From Pigmentiphaga daeguensis (GTDB lineage: Bacteria; Pseudomonadota; Gammaproteobacteria; Burkholderiales; Burkholderiaceae_B): a stretch of 64,000 nt of DNA. The stretch is from the NCBI RefSeq assembly GCF_039523035.1, contig NZ_BAAAEN010000005.1, positions 62,001 through 126,000 on the forward strand, in the 5' to 3' direction. Positions 40,992 to 50,015 of this stretch are shown piece by piece. Every line of letters starts with the position of its first letter. Position 1 is the stretch's first letter. The notes under the pieces were generated by a model that saw only the letters and a list, made by a program, of their open reading frames with translations, had not been told where the DNA came from and searched no databases. A program made the translations under genes and the position numbers.

Positions 40992-41846
40992 ATGGGACAG
41001 AAAATTCACCCGACCGGGTTCCGTCTCTCGGTCAGCCGTAACTGGTCCTCCCGCTGGTACGCCAGCGGTAGCGCCTACGCCGGCATGCTGGCGGAAGACA
41101 TCAAGGTCCGCGAGTACCTGAAGAAGAAGCTGAAAGGCGCTTCCGTGGGTCGCGTGGTCATCGAGCGTCCTGCCAAGAACGCGCGCGTCACGGTCTACTC
41201 GGCTCGTCCGGGCGTCGTGATCGGCAAGAAGGGCGAGGACATCGAGATCCTGAAGGCCGATCTGCAGCGTCTGATGGGCGTGCCCGTGCACGTCAACATC
41301 GAAGAGATCCGCAAGCCGGAAATCGACGCCCAGCTGATCGCCGACTCGATCGCCCAGCAGCTCGAAAAGCGCATCATGTTCCGCCGGGCGATGAAGCGCG
41401 CCATGCAGAACGCCATGCGCCTGGGTGCCCAGGGCATCAAGATCATGAGCGCCGGTCGCCTGAACGGCATCGAGATCGCCCGTACCGAATGGTACCGCGA
41501 AGGCCGTGTGCCGCTGCACACCCTGCGCGCCAACATCGACTACGGCACGTCCGAAGCCGGTACGACCTATGGTCTGATCGGCATCAAGGTGTGGGTCTAC
41601 AAGGGCGACACGCTGGGCTCGGCCGAGCTGGCCGCCGCCCCTGAAGCAACCAAGGACGAAGAGCGCAAGCCGCGCCGCGGCCCGCGTAACGACCGTCCGG
41701 GCAACCGCCCCGGCGCTGGTCGTGGTCGCGGCGGCCGCCGGCCCGAAGGCGAGGCAGCTGCTGCTGCCGCGCCCGAGGGTGGTGCCCGGCGTGCGCCGCG
41801 CAAGCCGGCTGCTGACGCGGCCGCGCCTGCCAAAGACGGAGAATAA
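40992..41846 (+). CDS. rpsC: 30S ribosomal protein S3 with long C-terminal extension
   Basis: The 284-residue protein has the KH domain (RPGVVIGKKGEDIEILKADL) and the usual core to about residue 215. An Ala/Arg/Gly/Pro-rich tail of some 65 residues follows, so it is about 50 residues longer than E. coli S3. The tail (GAGRGRGGRRPEGE, then an Ala run) looks disordered and basic, and could extend onto mRNA near the entry channel. Confidence 0.96.
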   Translation: MGQKIHPTGFRLSVSRNWSSRWYASGSAYAGMLAEDIKVREYLKKKLKGASVGRVVIERPAKNARVTVYSARPGVVIGKKGEDIEILKADLQRLMGVPVHVNIEEIRKPEIDAQLIADSIAQQLEKRIMFRRAMKRAMQNAMRLGAQGIKIMSAGRLNGIEIARTEWYREGRVPLHTLRANIDYGTSEAGTTYGLIGIKVWVYKGDTLGSAELAAAPEATKDEERKPRRGPRNDRPGNRPGAGRGRGGRRPEGEAAAAAAPEGGARRAPRKPAADAAAPAKDGE

Positions 41847-41848
41847 GC

Positions 41849-42265
41849 ATGCTGCAGCCATCGCGCAGGAAATACCGCAAGGAACAAAAGGGCCGCAATA
41901 CCGGCCTGGCCACGCGCGGCGCCAATGTCTCGTTCGGCGAATTCGGTCTGAAGGCCACGGGTCGTGGCCGCCTGACCGCTCGCCAGATCGAGTCGGCCCG
42001 TCGTGCCATCACCCGCCACATCAAGCGTGGCGGCCGTATCTGGATCCGCGTCTTCCCGGACAAGCCGATCTCGCAAAAGCCCGCCGAAGTCCGGATGGGT
42101 AACGGCAAGGGCAACCCGGAGTACTGGGTCGCCGAGATCCAGCCCGGCAAGGTGCTGTATGAAATGGAAGGCGTCAACGAAGAACTGGCGCGCGAGGCGT
42201 TCCGCCTGGCGGCTGCCAAGCTTCCGATCTCGACCGTCTTCGTGACGCGTCATCTCGGAACGTAA
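41849..42265 (+). CDS. rplP: 50S ribosomal protein L16
   Basis: The 138-residue protein (MLQPSRRKYRKEQKGRNTGL) begins two bases after rpsC. It has the loop with RMGNGKGNPEYWVA. Full length. Confidence 0.97.
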   Translation: MLQPSRRKYRKEQKGRNTGLATRGANVSFGEFGLKATGRGRLTARQIESARRAITRHIKRGGRIWIRVFPDKPISQKPAEVRMGNGKGNPEYWVAEIQPGKVLYEMEGVNEELAREAFRLAAAKLPISTVFVTRHLGT

Positions 42266-42275
42266 GGAGATAGCA

Positions 42276-42467
42276 ATGAAGGCAAGCGAACTCCGTTCGA
42301 AGGACGCCGGCGAGCTCGGCAAGGAGCTCGAGGGTCTGCTTAGGGCTCAGTTCAGTCTGCGCATGCAGCTGGCTACCCAGCAGCTTTCCAACACCAGCCA
42401 GCTCGGCAAGGTGCGCCGCGACATCGCGCGTGTCCGTACCGTGCTGCGCGAGAAAGCCGGGAAGTAA
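42276..42467 (+). CDS. rpmC: 50S ribosomal protein L29
   Basis: The 63-residue protein (MKASELRSKDAGELGKELEG) has the typical two-helix form with ARVRTVLREKAG at the end. Full length; it starts 10 bases after rplP. Confidence 0.97.
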   Translation: MKASELRSKDAGELGKELEGLLRAQFSLRMQLATQQLSNTSQLGKVRRDIARVRTVLREKAGK

Positions 42468-42469
42468 AC

Positions 42470-42733
42470 ATGAGCGAAACCAAGCTGAAGCGTACGCTGA
42501 CCGGTCGTGTGGTCAGCGACAAGATGGACAAGACGGTAACCGTGATGGTCGAACGCCGGGTCAAGCACCCGCTGTACGGCAAGATCGTCGTCCGGTCCGC
42601 CAAGTACCACGCTCACGACGAAACCAACCAGTACAAGACCGGTGATCTGGTCGAGATCTCGGAAACCCGTCCGGTTTCCAAGACCAAGGCCTGGTCGGTG
42701 GTCCGTCTGGTCGAAGCCGCGCGGATCATCTGA
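42470..42733 (+). CDS. rpsQ: 30S ribosomal protein S17
   Basis: The 87-residue protein (LKRTLTGRVVSDKMDKTVTV, then HPLYGKIV) is full length. In most bacteria rplN follows at once; here the operon ends with a strong terminator and rplN is 10.8 kb away. Confidence 0.97.
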   Translation: MSETKLKRTLTGRVVSDKMDKTVTVMVERRVKHPLYGKIVVRSAKYHAHDETNQYKTGDLVEISETRPVSKTKAWSVVRLVEAARII

Positions 42734-42772
42734 TCCCCGCAGGCTGAACGGGCATCGCGAGATGTCCGGCGC

Positions 42773-42807
42773 AAGGCCGTGGAGGCAACTCCACGGCCTT
42801 TTGTTTT
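42773..42807 (+). terminator. strong rho-independent terminator after rpsQ
   Basis: AAGGCCGTGGAG (42773-42784) and CTCCACGGCCTT (42789-42800) form a perfect 12-bp stem with a GCAA tetraloop, followed by TTGTTTT. It ends the S10 operon before the inserted block. Confidence 0.92.
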
Positions 42808-42841
42808 GGGTGCCTGCCGGCACGGGCGCAGAGCCCCGTCT

Positions 42842-43753
42842 TCAGTTGGCCGGTGGAACCGTGTCGCCGCTCGACAGGCGTTGCTCGAACTCGCCTATCC
42901 GCGCCGCTTCCGCCTGCAGGCGGGGAACGAGAGCCAGAGCCTGGGCGCGTTCCGCTTCGGTGTGGGCGGTCAGCAGCAGCAAGCTGCCCATGACTTGCCC
43001 GTCGACATGGCGTACCGGAACGGCCAGTGCCAGGATGCGGGGATTGCGCTTGCCCACCGTAGCCACGTAACCCTGCTTGCGGATGGTCGCGAGGGCGCTG
43101 CGGAATTCCTGCCAGTCCTGACCCAGTCCCGACTCGGCGATCTCGGCCTGCTTCGCCAGGTACAGGGCCCGAATCTGATGCGGAGCCAGGTTGGCCAGGA
43201 TGGCTTGCGAGCCGGCGCCCTGGAACAGGGGGAAGGCGGATCCACGGCCACGATACAGCGGCATGCGCTCCCCTTCGTGGATGATGTGGCTGGAGCCCAC
43301 CTGGTGGGTACACAGGACGCGATCGTTGTACAGGGTGCATAGCAACAGCGCCCGGTTGTCGCAGATGTCCGCCATACCTGCCATGACCGACTTGCCGGCG
43401 TTGAGCAGCGGATCCGATTGCTGCAGCAGCCTTTCGAGTTCGACGATGCGCGAGCCCAGCGAATAGCGGCCCTTGCCCCGCTGCGCCAGCAGCCCGCGAT
43501 CGCTCAGTTCCTGCAGGTAGCGATAACAGGTGGAGCGGCCCACGCCCAGCCGGGCGGCAACTACGTCCACCTGGATCTGCAGGTTGTCGGCGGTGAAGAG
43601 ATCCAGGATGGTCAGCAGCCGGCCGACCGCGCTTTCGCCTGTGGCTGGCGGCGGCGTGGCGTCGGTCGGGATGGGAGGGAGCGCTGCGGGAGAAGGGGAA
43701 CGGACGGGCATCGGCGGCGGCGGGATCAGGATTTTCCTATGATCGCACAACAT
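42842..43753 (-). CDS. IclR-family transcriptional regulator
   Basis: The 303-residue protein has an IclR winged helix (VDVVAARLGVGRSTCYRYLQ near residue 62) and an effector domain. A Pro-rich N-terminal tail of about 40 residues precedes the HTH. ATG at 43753 has a GAAGAAG site; ATG at 43711 is an alternative. It is divergent from an RraA-like gene and probably represses it through A/T-rich palindromes at 43800-43834. Confidence 0.82.
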   Translation of the reverse strand: MLCDHRKILIPPPPMPVRSPSPAALPPIPTDATPPPATGESAVGRLLTILDLFTADNLQIQVDVVAARLGVGRSTCYRYLQELSDRGLLAQRGKGRYSLGSRIVELERLLQQSDPLLNAGKSVMAGMADICDNRALLLCTLYNDRVLCTHQVGSSHIIHEGERMPLYRGRGSAFPLFQGAGSQAILANLAPHQIRALYLAKQAEIAESGLGQDWQEFRSALATIRKQGYVATVGKRNPRILALAVPVRHVDGQVMGSLLLLTAHTEAERAQALALVPRLQAEAARIGEFEQRLSSGDTVPPAN

Positions 43754-43794
43754 CGCACTTCTTCGTAATCGCGGGAATAATAAAAATTCTCTCT

Positions 43795-43823
43795 TTGACG
43801 GAAAAATTTATTTCTCCTAATAT
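43795..43823 (+). promoter_or_regulatory. sigma-70 promoter with operator-like repeats before the RraA-like gene
   Basis: TTGACG (43795-43800) and TAATAT (43818-43823) are 17 bases apart. The spacer carries GGAAAAATTTATTTCTCC (43800-43817), an imperfect palindrome (14 of 18 positions symmetric). GGAAAAATTT recurs at 43825-43834, exactly 25 bases after the first copy. An IclR dimer bound here would block RNA polymerase. Confidence 0.6.
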
Positions 43824-43854
43824 GGGAAAAATTTTATCCAACCAAGGAAGCATC

Positions 43855-44643
43855 ATGCGCCGAGAGGAAGTGCTGAAGGACTACGAGGAATATCGGGAAC
43901 AGGGCCGGATCTGGGGGCAAGTGCCGGTCGAACGTATCACTCGCATCAAGTTTCCCCGTGTCTCGCGGGCGGTCGTGGAGCGTTACCTGGCGCTGCCCGA
44001 CCTGACCACCACCGTGTCCGACCTGCTGGACGGCTTCGGCGTGTGCGGGGTGGTCGCCGCTTCGCACATCAAGCCGCTGCAAAGCGGCAGAAAGATCGTG
44101 GGCCATGCCGTCACCCTGCGCTCCATGCCCGAGCGCAAGACGCCCACGCAGGGCTACCTGGACAAGGAGCCCATCAAGATGTCCACGCGCGAGATCTACT
44201 ATTTGTCCGAGCCGGGCGACGTGCTGGTGGCCGATTTCGGCGGCGACCTGAACGTCTCGAACATGGGCGGGCAATCGGCGCTGGTGGCCAAGACCCACGG
44301 GTTCGCCGGGGCGATCGTCAACGGCGCGGTGCGCGACCTGCCGGCCATCCGCGAGATCGACTATCCGGTCTGGGCCGCGGGCGTGACCCCCATCACCGGC
44401 AAGTTCCGGATGGAGGCCATGGAGATCAACGGACCGGTGCGCGTGCACGACATCGTGGTCTATCCGGGTGACCTCATCGTGGCTGACGATTCAGGCATCT
44501 GCGTGGTCCCGGCCGAGTTCATCGAGCCTTTGATCGACGAGGCCGAGAAGGTCGGCGGTGCCGAGGACAAGATGCGGGAACTGATCGTATCCAAGGCGCC
44601 CATTTCCGAATTGCGCCCCCTTTTCCGCAAGCGCTACGACTGA
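43855..44643 (+). CDS. RraA-like protein, 4-hydroxy-4-methyl-2-oxoglutarate aldolase family
   Basis: The 262-residue protein has the RraA-fold pattern with the core segment MGGQSALVAKTHGFAGAIVN followed by GAVRD, where arginine and aspartate are the substrate and metal positions of the HMG-aldolase/oxaloacetate-decarboxylase group. It is longer than RraA itself (about 160 residues) and has an extra N-terminal part. ATG at 43855 follows AAGGAAG. With the following Bug gene and the divergent IclR regulator it forms a small acid-uptake and cleavage unit. It is unlikely to be the RNase E inhibitor. Confidence 0.75.
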   Translation: MRREEVLKDYEEYREQGRIWGQVPVERITRIKFPRVSRAVVERYLALPDLTTTVSDLLDGFGVCGVVAASHIKPLQSGRKIVGHAVTLRSMPERKTPTQGYLDKEPIKMSTREIYYLSEPGDVLVADFGGDLNVSNMGGQSALVAKTHGFAGAIVNGAVRDLPAIREIDYPVWAAGVTPITGKFRMEAMEINGPVRVHDIVVYPGDLIVADDSGICVVPAEFIEPLIDEAEKVGGAEDKMRELIVSKAPISELRPLFRKRYD

Positions 44644-44699
44644 CACCGAACATGGGGACGGCCGCGCGGGCCGTCCCGCGACAAGATCAGGAGACTTTC

Positions 44700-45665
44700 A
44701 TGCATCGCTTCGGCATTTTTGCGTCGTTGCTGCTGGCGGCGCCGTTGCCCATGGCGCTGGCCCAACCTTTTCCCTCGGCCCCGGTCAAGCTGGTGGTGCC
44801 GTTCGCGCCCGCGGGCGGGACGGACGCCGTGGCGCGCGCCGTGGCGCAGTCGCTGGGCAAGCAACTGGGGCAGTCGGTCATCGTCGAGAATCGGCCGGGA
44901 GCGGCCGGGGCGCTGGGGTCGCTGGCCGTGGTGCGGGCGCCGGCCGACGGCTATACCCTCTTGCTGGGCAGCAATGGCCCGATCGCCATCAGCCCCAGCC
45001 TTGATCCCAAGCTCCCTTACGACCCTGCCCGGGACCTGCGGCCGGTCGCTGCCGTGGCCTCGGTGCCGTTCATGCTGGTGGCGAACCGCAACCTGCCGGC
45101 CAATGATGTGAAGGGGCTGGTGGAACTGGCCCGGCGCAAGCCTGGCGCCATCAATTTCGCTTCTCCCGGCACGGGCACCACCAACCACCTGGTAGGGGAA
45201 CTGTTCAAGACGATGGCGAAGGTGGAGATGGTCCACATTCCCTACAAGGGCGCTTCGCCGGCGATGAACGACGTCGCCAGCGGGGTGGTGCAATTCATGT
45301 CAGGCGACATCAATACCTTGTTGCCCATGATCCAGGGCGGCCGGCTCAAGCCGCTCGCGGTCACGGGTGCCACGCGCAGCAGCCTGGTGCCCGATGTGCC
45401 GACCGTGGCCGAGAGCGGCATCGCGGGTTTCGAGGCCACCGGCTGGTTCGGCCTGTTCGCGCCGGCTGCCACGCCGCGACCGGTGGTGGACCGGCTGGCC
45501 GCGGCCGTCGCCGCGGCGCTGAAGGATCCGGAGGTAGACGAGCGGATCAAGGCCCTGGGCGGCGCGCCGCTGGAGCTGTCGGGCGACGCCTTCGGCGCCT
45601 ATGCCGCGAAGGAGCGCGCCAAGTGGAAGCAGGTTATCGACGCCCACCAGATCAAGCCCGACTAG
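44700..45665 (+). CDS. Bug-family (TctC) periplasmic solute-binding protein
   Basis: The 321-residue protein has a signal peptide (FASLLLAAPLPMALAQ) and an intact family pattern: VKLVVPFAPAGGTDAVARAV, VIVENRPGAAG, VHIPYKGASPAMNDVASG and PDVPTVAESG. ATG at 44700 follows CAGGAG. It serves as a useful internal comparison for the shortened protein at 1701-2543. Ligand probably a small carboxylate handled by the RraA-like enzyme. Confidence 0.88.
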   Translation: MHRFGIFASLLLAAPLPMALAQPFPSAPVKLVVPFAPAGGTDAVARAVAQSLGKQLGQSVIVENRPGAAGALGSLAVVRAPADGYTLLLGSNGPIAISPSLDPKLPYDPARDLRPVAAVASVPFMLVANRNLPANDVKGLVELARRKPGAINFASPGTGTTNHLVGELFKTMAKVEMVHIPYKGASPAMNDVASGVVQFMSGDINTLLPMIQGGRLKPLAVTGATRSSLVPDVPTVAESGIAGFEATGWFGLFAPAATPRPVVDRLAAAVAAALKDPEVDERIKALGGAPLELSGDAFGAYAAKERAKWKQVIDAHQIKPD

Positions 45666-45667
45666 CA

Positions 45668-45693
45668 GCGGGCCGCCCCGGCGGGCGGCCCGC
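45668..45693. terminator. GC-rich hairpin between convergent genes
   Basis: GCGGGCCGCCC (45668-45678) and GGGCGGCCCGC (45683-45693) make a perfect 11-bp stem with a CGGC loop, between the convergent Bug and beta-glucosidase genes. No T-run is present on either side. Confidence 0.55.
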
Positions 45694-45698
45694 CGCGG

Positions 45699-48104
45699 TC
45701 AGCGCAGCGTGAAGCTGGCGCGCTTGACGTCCTGGGAATCCAGCCCGATCTGGACCTCGAAGTCTCCGGGTTCCGCCACGTGCTGGAGGCGGGCATCGAA
45801 GAACTTCAGGTCGTTCTCGTCGATCTCGAAGCGCACGGTGCGTGTCTCGCCCGGTTCCAGCGCGATGCGCTGGAAGCCCCGCAACTCCTTCACCGGCCGC
45901 ACGACCGAGGCGGCGGCATCGTGGATGTATAGCTGCACCACCGTCTCGCCGCGCCGCGTGCCGGTGTTCTTCAGGTTGACCTGGGCCCCGAGCTTGCCGC
46001 CCCGGGCCATCGTGGCGCTGTCCAGCACGACGTCCGATAGGCTGAAGCCGGTATAGCTCAAGCCGTACCCGAACGGATAAAGCGGCCCGTTCTTTTCCTC
46101 GAAGTACTGCGAGGTGTAGTTGCCCGGCTTGCCTTCGACGAAGGGCCGGCCCACGCGGGGATGGTTGTAGTAGGTCGGAATCTGGCCGATCGAGCGGGGG
46201 AAGGAGATGGGCAGCTTGCCGGCGGGGTTGTAGTCGCCGAACACGACGTCGGCGATCGCATGGCCGCCCTCGGTGCCGCTGTACCAGGTCTCGAGCAGGG
46301 CATCGGCGTTGGCGCTCTCCCATTGCAGGTCCAGCGGCCGGCCGTTCATCAGCACCAGGACCAGCGGCTTGCCCGTGGCCTTGAGCGCATGCAGCAGCGC
46401 GCGCTGGCTGGCGGGAATGTCCAGCCGGGTGCGGCTGGAGGATTCATGCGACATGCCGCGCGATTCGCCCACCGCGGCGACGATGACGTCGGCCTGCCTG
46501 GCGATGCCGACGGCTTCGGCGATCATGTCGGCGGGCGGCCGCGGGTCCTGGAAGACTTCCTTGTTGTCCCAGTTCAGGAAGTTCAGGTAGTCGACGATGC
46601 GCGCATCATCGGTGACGTTGGCCCCTCGCGCGTAGAGCAGGCGGCCCTGGCCGCGCATGGCTTCTTCCATGCCTTGCCGCAGCGTGATCGAGGATTCGCT
46701 CTTGCCGGCCGCCGACCAGCTGCCCATCATGTCCAGCGGCGAATCGGCCAGCGGACCGACCAGCGCGACGGTGGCCGTCCTGGCCAGGGGAAGGGTCTGG
46801 TTGCGGTTCTCCAGCAGGACCAGCGACTTGCGCGCCAGCTCGCGCGCGTCGGCGCGGTGCATGCGGCTTTCGGCATAAAGGTCGGGCGGATCGTCGGCCG
46901 CGGCGCCGATGCGCAGGTAGGGGTCGTGGAACAAGCCCATGTCGTACTTGGCGCCCAGTACGTTGCGCACCGAGCGGTCGATCTCCGCGACGGTGACTTC
47001 GCCCGACTTGACCAGGCCGGGCAGCTCCTGCAGGTACAGCGTGTCGGCCATGCTCATGTCCACGCCCGCCTTGATGGCAAGCCGCGCGGCCTCGCGGTCG
47101 TCGCGCGCCACGCCGTGGCGGACCAGCTCGGTGATGGCGCCATGGTCGCTGATGGCGATGCCCCGGAACCCCCAGTCCTTGCGCAGCAGGTCCTGCAGCA
47201 GCCAGGTGTTGGCGCTGGCGGGGATGCCGTTGATGGAGTTCAGCGCCACCATCACGCCGCCAGCCCCGGCGTCGATGGCCGCGCGGTAAGGGGGCAGGTA
47301 GTCCTGGTACATGCGCAGGGGGCTCATGTCGACGACGTTGTAGTCGCGGCCGCCTTCGACCGCGCCGTACAGCGCGAAATGCTTGACGCTGGCCATGATG
47401 CTGTCGGCCCGCGCCGGTGACGGGCCCTGGTAGCCCTTGACGGTGGCCCGCGCGATGCGCGAAACCAGATAGGGGTCTTCGCCGAACCCTTCCGAGGTGC
47501 GGCCCCAGCGCGGATCGCGCGCGATGTCCACCATGGGGGCGAAGGTCATGTCCAGGCTGTCGGCGGCGGCCTCGATGGCGGACACGCGCGCGGCGCGTTC
47601 GATCGCGCCCATGTCCCAGCTCGACGCCAGGCCCAGGCCGATGGGGAAGATGGTCCGGTGGCCGTGCACGACGTCATAGGCGAAGAACAGCGGGATGCGG
47701 AGGCGGCTCTTCCTGGCGGCGGCATCCTGCATCATGCGGTTGTCGACATGGATGACCGAGTTGAACGTGCCGCCTATGCGGCCGGCCGCGATCTCCTTGG
47801 CGATCTTCTCGCGCGGCATGTCCGGGCCGATGCTGATCAGGCGCAGCTGGCCGATCTTCTCGTCCAGCGTCATCTGCGACATCAGGTCGGCGATGAAGGC
47901 ATCCTTGTCGTTCAGCAGCGCGGGGTTGGCCGCGGCGCGGGCGCCGCCGGAAGCGAGCAGGAAGGCGCACAGGCCCAGGGCGAGCCGCTTCGCCACCGAC
48001 CGGCCAGCGGCGCCGGCCGTCCCGCGCGAAGGGCGGGCCAGGGGAGGATGGGGGAGAAGGCGGAATCGATGGGATGAACTTGGCGCCAAGTGGTCGTCCT
48101 CCAT
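45699..48104 (-). CDS. bglX: glycoside hydrolase family 3 beta-glucosidase (BglX type)
   Basis: The product is up to 801 residues with a hydrophobic export segment (LALGLCAFLLASGGARA) at about residues 42-58. Its GH3 domains follow: the TIM barrel with the nucleophile Asp in GIAISDHGAITEL, the alpha/beta sandwich, and a C-terminal FnIII domain (NLKNTGTRRGETVVQLYI). It is periplasmic and cleaves beta-glucosides. The start is uncertain; ATG at 48104 gives a long N-terminal region and has no clear ribosome-binding site. It is divergent from opgG across 290 bases in which I see no confident signal. Confidence 0.88.
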   Translation of the reverse strand: MEDDHLAPSSSHRFRLLPHPPLARPSRGTAGAAGRSVAKRLALGLCAFLLASGGARAAANPALLNDKDAFIADLMSQMTLDEKIGQLRLISIGPDMPREKIAKEIAAGRIGGTFNSVIHVDNRMMQDAAARKSRLRIPLFFAYDVVHGHRTIFPIGLGLASSWDMGAIERAARVSAIEAAADSLDMTFAPMVDIARDPRWGRTSEGFGEDPYLVSRIARATVKGYQGPSPARADSIMASVKHFALYGAVEGGRDYNVVDMSPLRMYQDYLPPYRAAIDAGAGGVMVALNSINGIPASANTWLLQDLLRKDWGFRGIAISDHGAITELVRHGVARDDREAARLAIKAGVDMSMADTLYLQELPGLVKSGEVTVAEIDRSVRNVLGAKYDMGLFHDPYLRIGAAADDPPDLYAESRMHRADARELARKSLVLLENRNQTLPLARTATVALVGPLADSPLDMMGSWSAAGKSESSITLRQGMEEAMRGQGRLLYARGANVTDDARIVDYLNFLNWDNKEVFQDPRPPADMIAEAVGIARQADVIVAAVGESRGMSHESSSRTRLDIPASQRALLHALKATGKPLVLVLMNGRPLDLQWESANADALLETWYSGTEGGHAIADVVFGDYNPAGKLPISFPRSIGQIPTYYNHPRVGRPFVEGKPGNYTSQYFEEKNGPLYPFGYGLSYTGFSLSDVVLDSATMARGGKLGAQVNLKNTGTRRGETVVQLYIHDAAASVVRPVKELRGFQRIALEPGETRTVRFEIDENDLKFFDARLQHVAEPGDFEVQIGLDSQDVKRASFTLR

Positions 48105-48394
48105 GGGGGCGGGCCTGGGGAGCGGCGACGCGGGACGCGGCGCCGCGGAAGGTCGCCCGATTGTACGGGTGCACGGCGCGATTCTGCCCTCGTGCGCCCT
48201 GGCGCGGCGTCCGGCTGTGATACTTTCCGTTTCGCCCGGGCCGCGTGGCGGCAGGGCGCGCGGGCGTTGGCGCGCCAGACGGCTTGTTACAACCGCGACG
48301 GTCCGGGGCCCCCGGATCGAGGAATCATCGTGCCTTGCGGCGGTCGTAACCCGACTCGGGGTTCCACCGTCCACATCGTTCCAGGGAGAAACTA

Positions 48395-49975
48395 GTGGGT
48401 TTTGCAGACGTAGCCAGCTTCGCGCGCAACAGGTTCGCGCCTGTGTCGCTCGGGATCGCCACGGTCTTGTTGTCCTTGCTGGGCGCGGCCACGGCAAGCG
48501 CCTTTACGCTCGACGACGTGACGGCGCGGGCCAGGACGCTTGCCGACCGGGCCTACCAGGCCCCGGTCAGCAACCTGCCGCCGGCCTTCAGCAAGATGCA
48601 GTTCGCCGATTACCTGCGCATCCAGCCACGCCGCGACCAGTTCGAGTGGCACGACCGCGATACGCCGTTCAGGCTGGCGTTCTACCACCAGGGCATGCAT
48701 TTCTCCACGCCGGTCGGCATCAACGAGGTGGTCGACGGCCAGGTCCACGAGATCAAGTACGACCCCGCCAAGTTCGACTTCGGCGGCATGTCCTTCGATG
48801 CGAACACGACGCGCAACCTGGGCTACGCGGGCTTTCGCGTGCTCTATCCCATCAATCGCGATGGCGTGCACGACGAAATCATGAGCATGCTGGGCGCGAG
48901 CTATTTCCGCGTGATCGGCAAGGGCCAGGTTTACGGCCTGTCGGCGCGGGGCCTGGCCCTGGACACCGCGTGGAAGGACGGCATGGCCGAGGAGTTCCCG
49001 CGCTTTCGCGAGTTCTGGATCGAACGGCCCAAGCCCCAGGACCGCTTCCTGGTGATCTACGCCTTGATGGATTCGCCGCGCGCCACCGGCGCCTACCGCT
49101 TCGTGCTGCGGCCGGGCGAGGACGCCGTGCTGGACGTCGAGTCGCGCGTGTTCCTGCGCGGCCAGATCAACAAACTGGGCGTTGCGCCGCTGACGAGCAT
49201 GTTCCTGTACGGGCCGAACCAGGGCGTGCGGGGCAACAACTTCCGTCCGGCGCTGCATGATTCCAACGGCCTGGCCATCCACACCGGCAGCGGGGAATGG
49301 CTGTGGCGGCCCCTGAACAACCCGCGCACGCTGTCGGTCAGCTCATTCCAGGTGACCGATCCCAAGGGGTTCGGCCTGCTGCAGCGGGGGCACGAGTTCT
49401 CCCGCTACGAGGACCTGGCCGACCGCTACGACCTGCGCCCCAGCGCGTGGATCGAGCCCAAGGGCAACTGGGGGCCGGGCAAGGTGGAGCTGGTCGAGAT
49501 CCCGACGGCGGACGAGACCAATGACAACATCGTCGCGTTCTGGACGCCGGACGTGGTGCCGCCCAAGGGCCAGCCCATGCGCCACGACTACCGCATCCAT
49601 TGGACGATGAACGAACCCGCGCTGATCGAGAAGGACGTGGGTTGGGTCAAGCAGACGCTGCGGACCGACGGCGAGATCCGCCAGGCCAACCTGATCCGCC
49701 ACCTGGACGGCAGCACGGCCCTGATCGTGGATTTCGAAGGACCGGTCCTGGCGCGGCTCTCGCCCGATGCCACGGTGGGCGCCGAGGTCAGCGTGGGCGA
49801 CAACGCCGAGCTGATCGAGAATGTCCTGCAGCGCAATCCCGCCATCCAGGGCTGGCGCCTGACGCTGCGAGTCAAGGTCAAGGACCCGAAACGGCCGGTC
49901 GAGATGCGGGCCGCGCTGGTCGAGGGCAAGCGCGCGTTGACCGAGACCTGGAGCTACCAGCTGCCAGCGCGGTAA
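48395..49975 (+). CDS. opgG: periplasmic glucan biosynthesis protein G
   Basis: The 526-residue protein has a signal peptide (ATVLLSLLGAATASA) followed by FTLDDVTARARTLADRAYQA, the OpgG/MdoG opening. It takes part in the branching of osmoregulated periplasmic glucans. The start is GTG at 48395 with GGGAGAAA upstream. The usual partner opgH, encoding the membrane glucosyltransferase, does not follow; a dioxygenase gene does after 40 bases. Confidence 0.92.
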   Translation: MGFADVASFARNRFAPVSLGIATVLLSLLGAATASAFTLDDVTARARTLADRAYQAPVSNLPPAFSKMQFADYLRIQPRRDQFEWHDRDTPFRLAFYHQGMHFSTPVGINEVVDGQVHEIKYDPAKFDFGGMSFDANTTRNLGYAGFRVLYPINRDGVHDEIMSMLGASYFRVIGKGQVYGLSARGLALDTAWKDGMAEEFPRFREFWIERPKPQDRFLVIYALMDSPRATGAYRFVLRPGEDAVLDVESRVFLRGQINKLGVAPLTSMFLYGPNQGVRGNNFRPALHDSNGLAIHTGSGEWLWRPLNNPRTLSVSSFQVTDPKGFGLLQRGHEFSRYEDLADRYDLRPSAWIEPKGNWGPGKVELVEIPTADETNDNIVAFWTPDVVPPKGQPMRHDYRIHWTMNEPALIEKDVGWVKQTLRTDGEIRQANLIRHLDGSTALIVDFEGPVLARLSPDATVGAEVSVGDNAELIENVLQRNPAIQGWRLTLRVKVKDPKRPVEMRAALVEGKRALTETWSYQLPAR

Positions 49976-50015
49976 TCTGGAGGGTCCGCAAGCCGAGTTT
50001 CCAGACGGACCCACC

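Noticed and set aside
43855..44643. RNase E inhibitor RraA
   Set aside because: The protein is about 100 residues longer than RraA and is linked to a carboxylate binding protein and IclR regulator, which points to an aldolase role.
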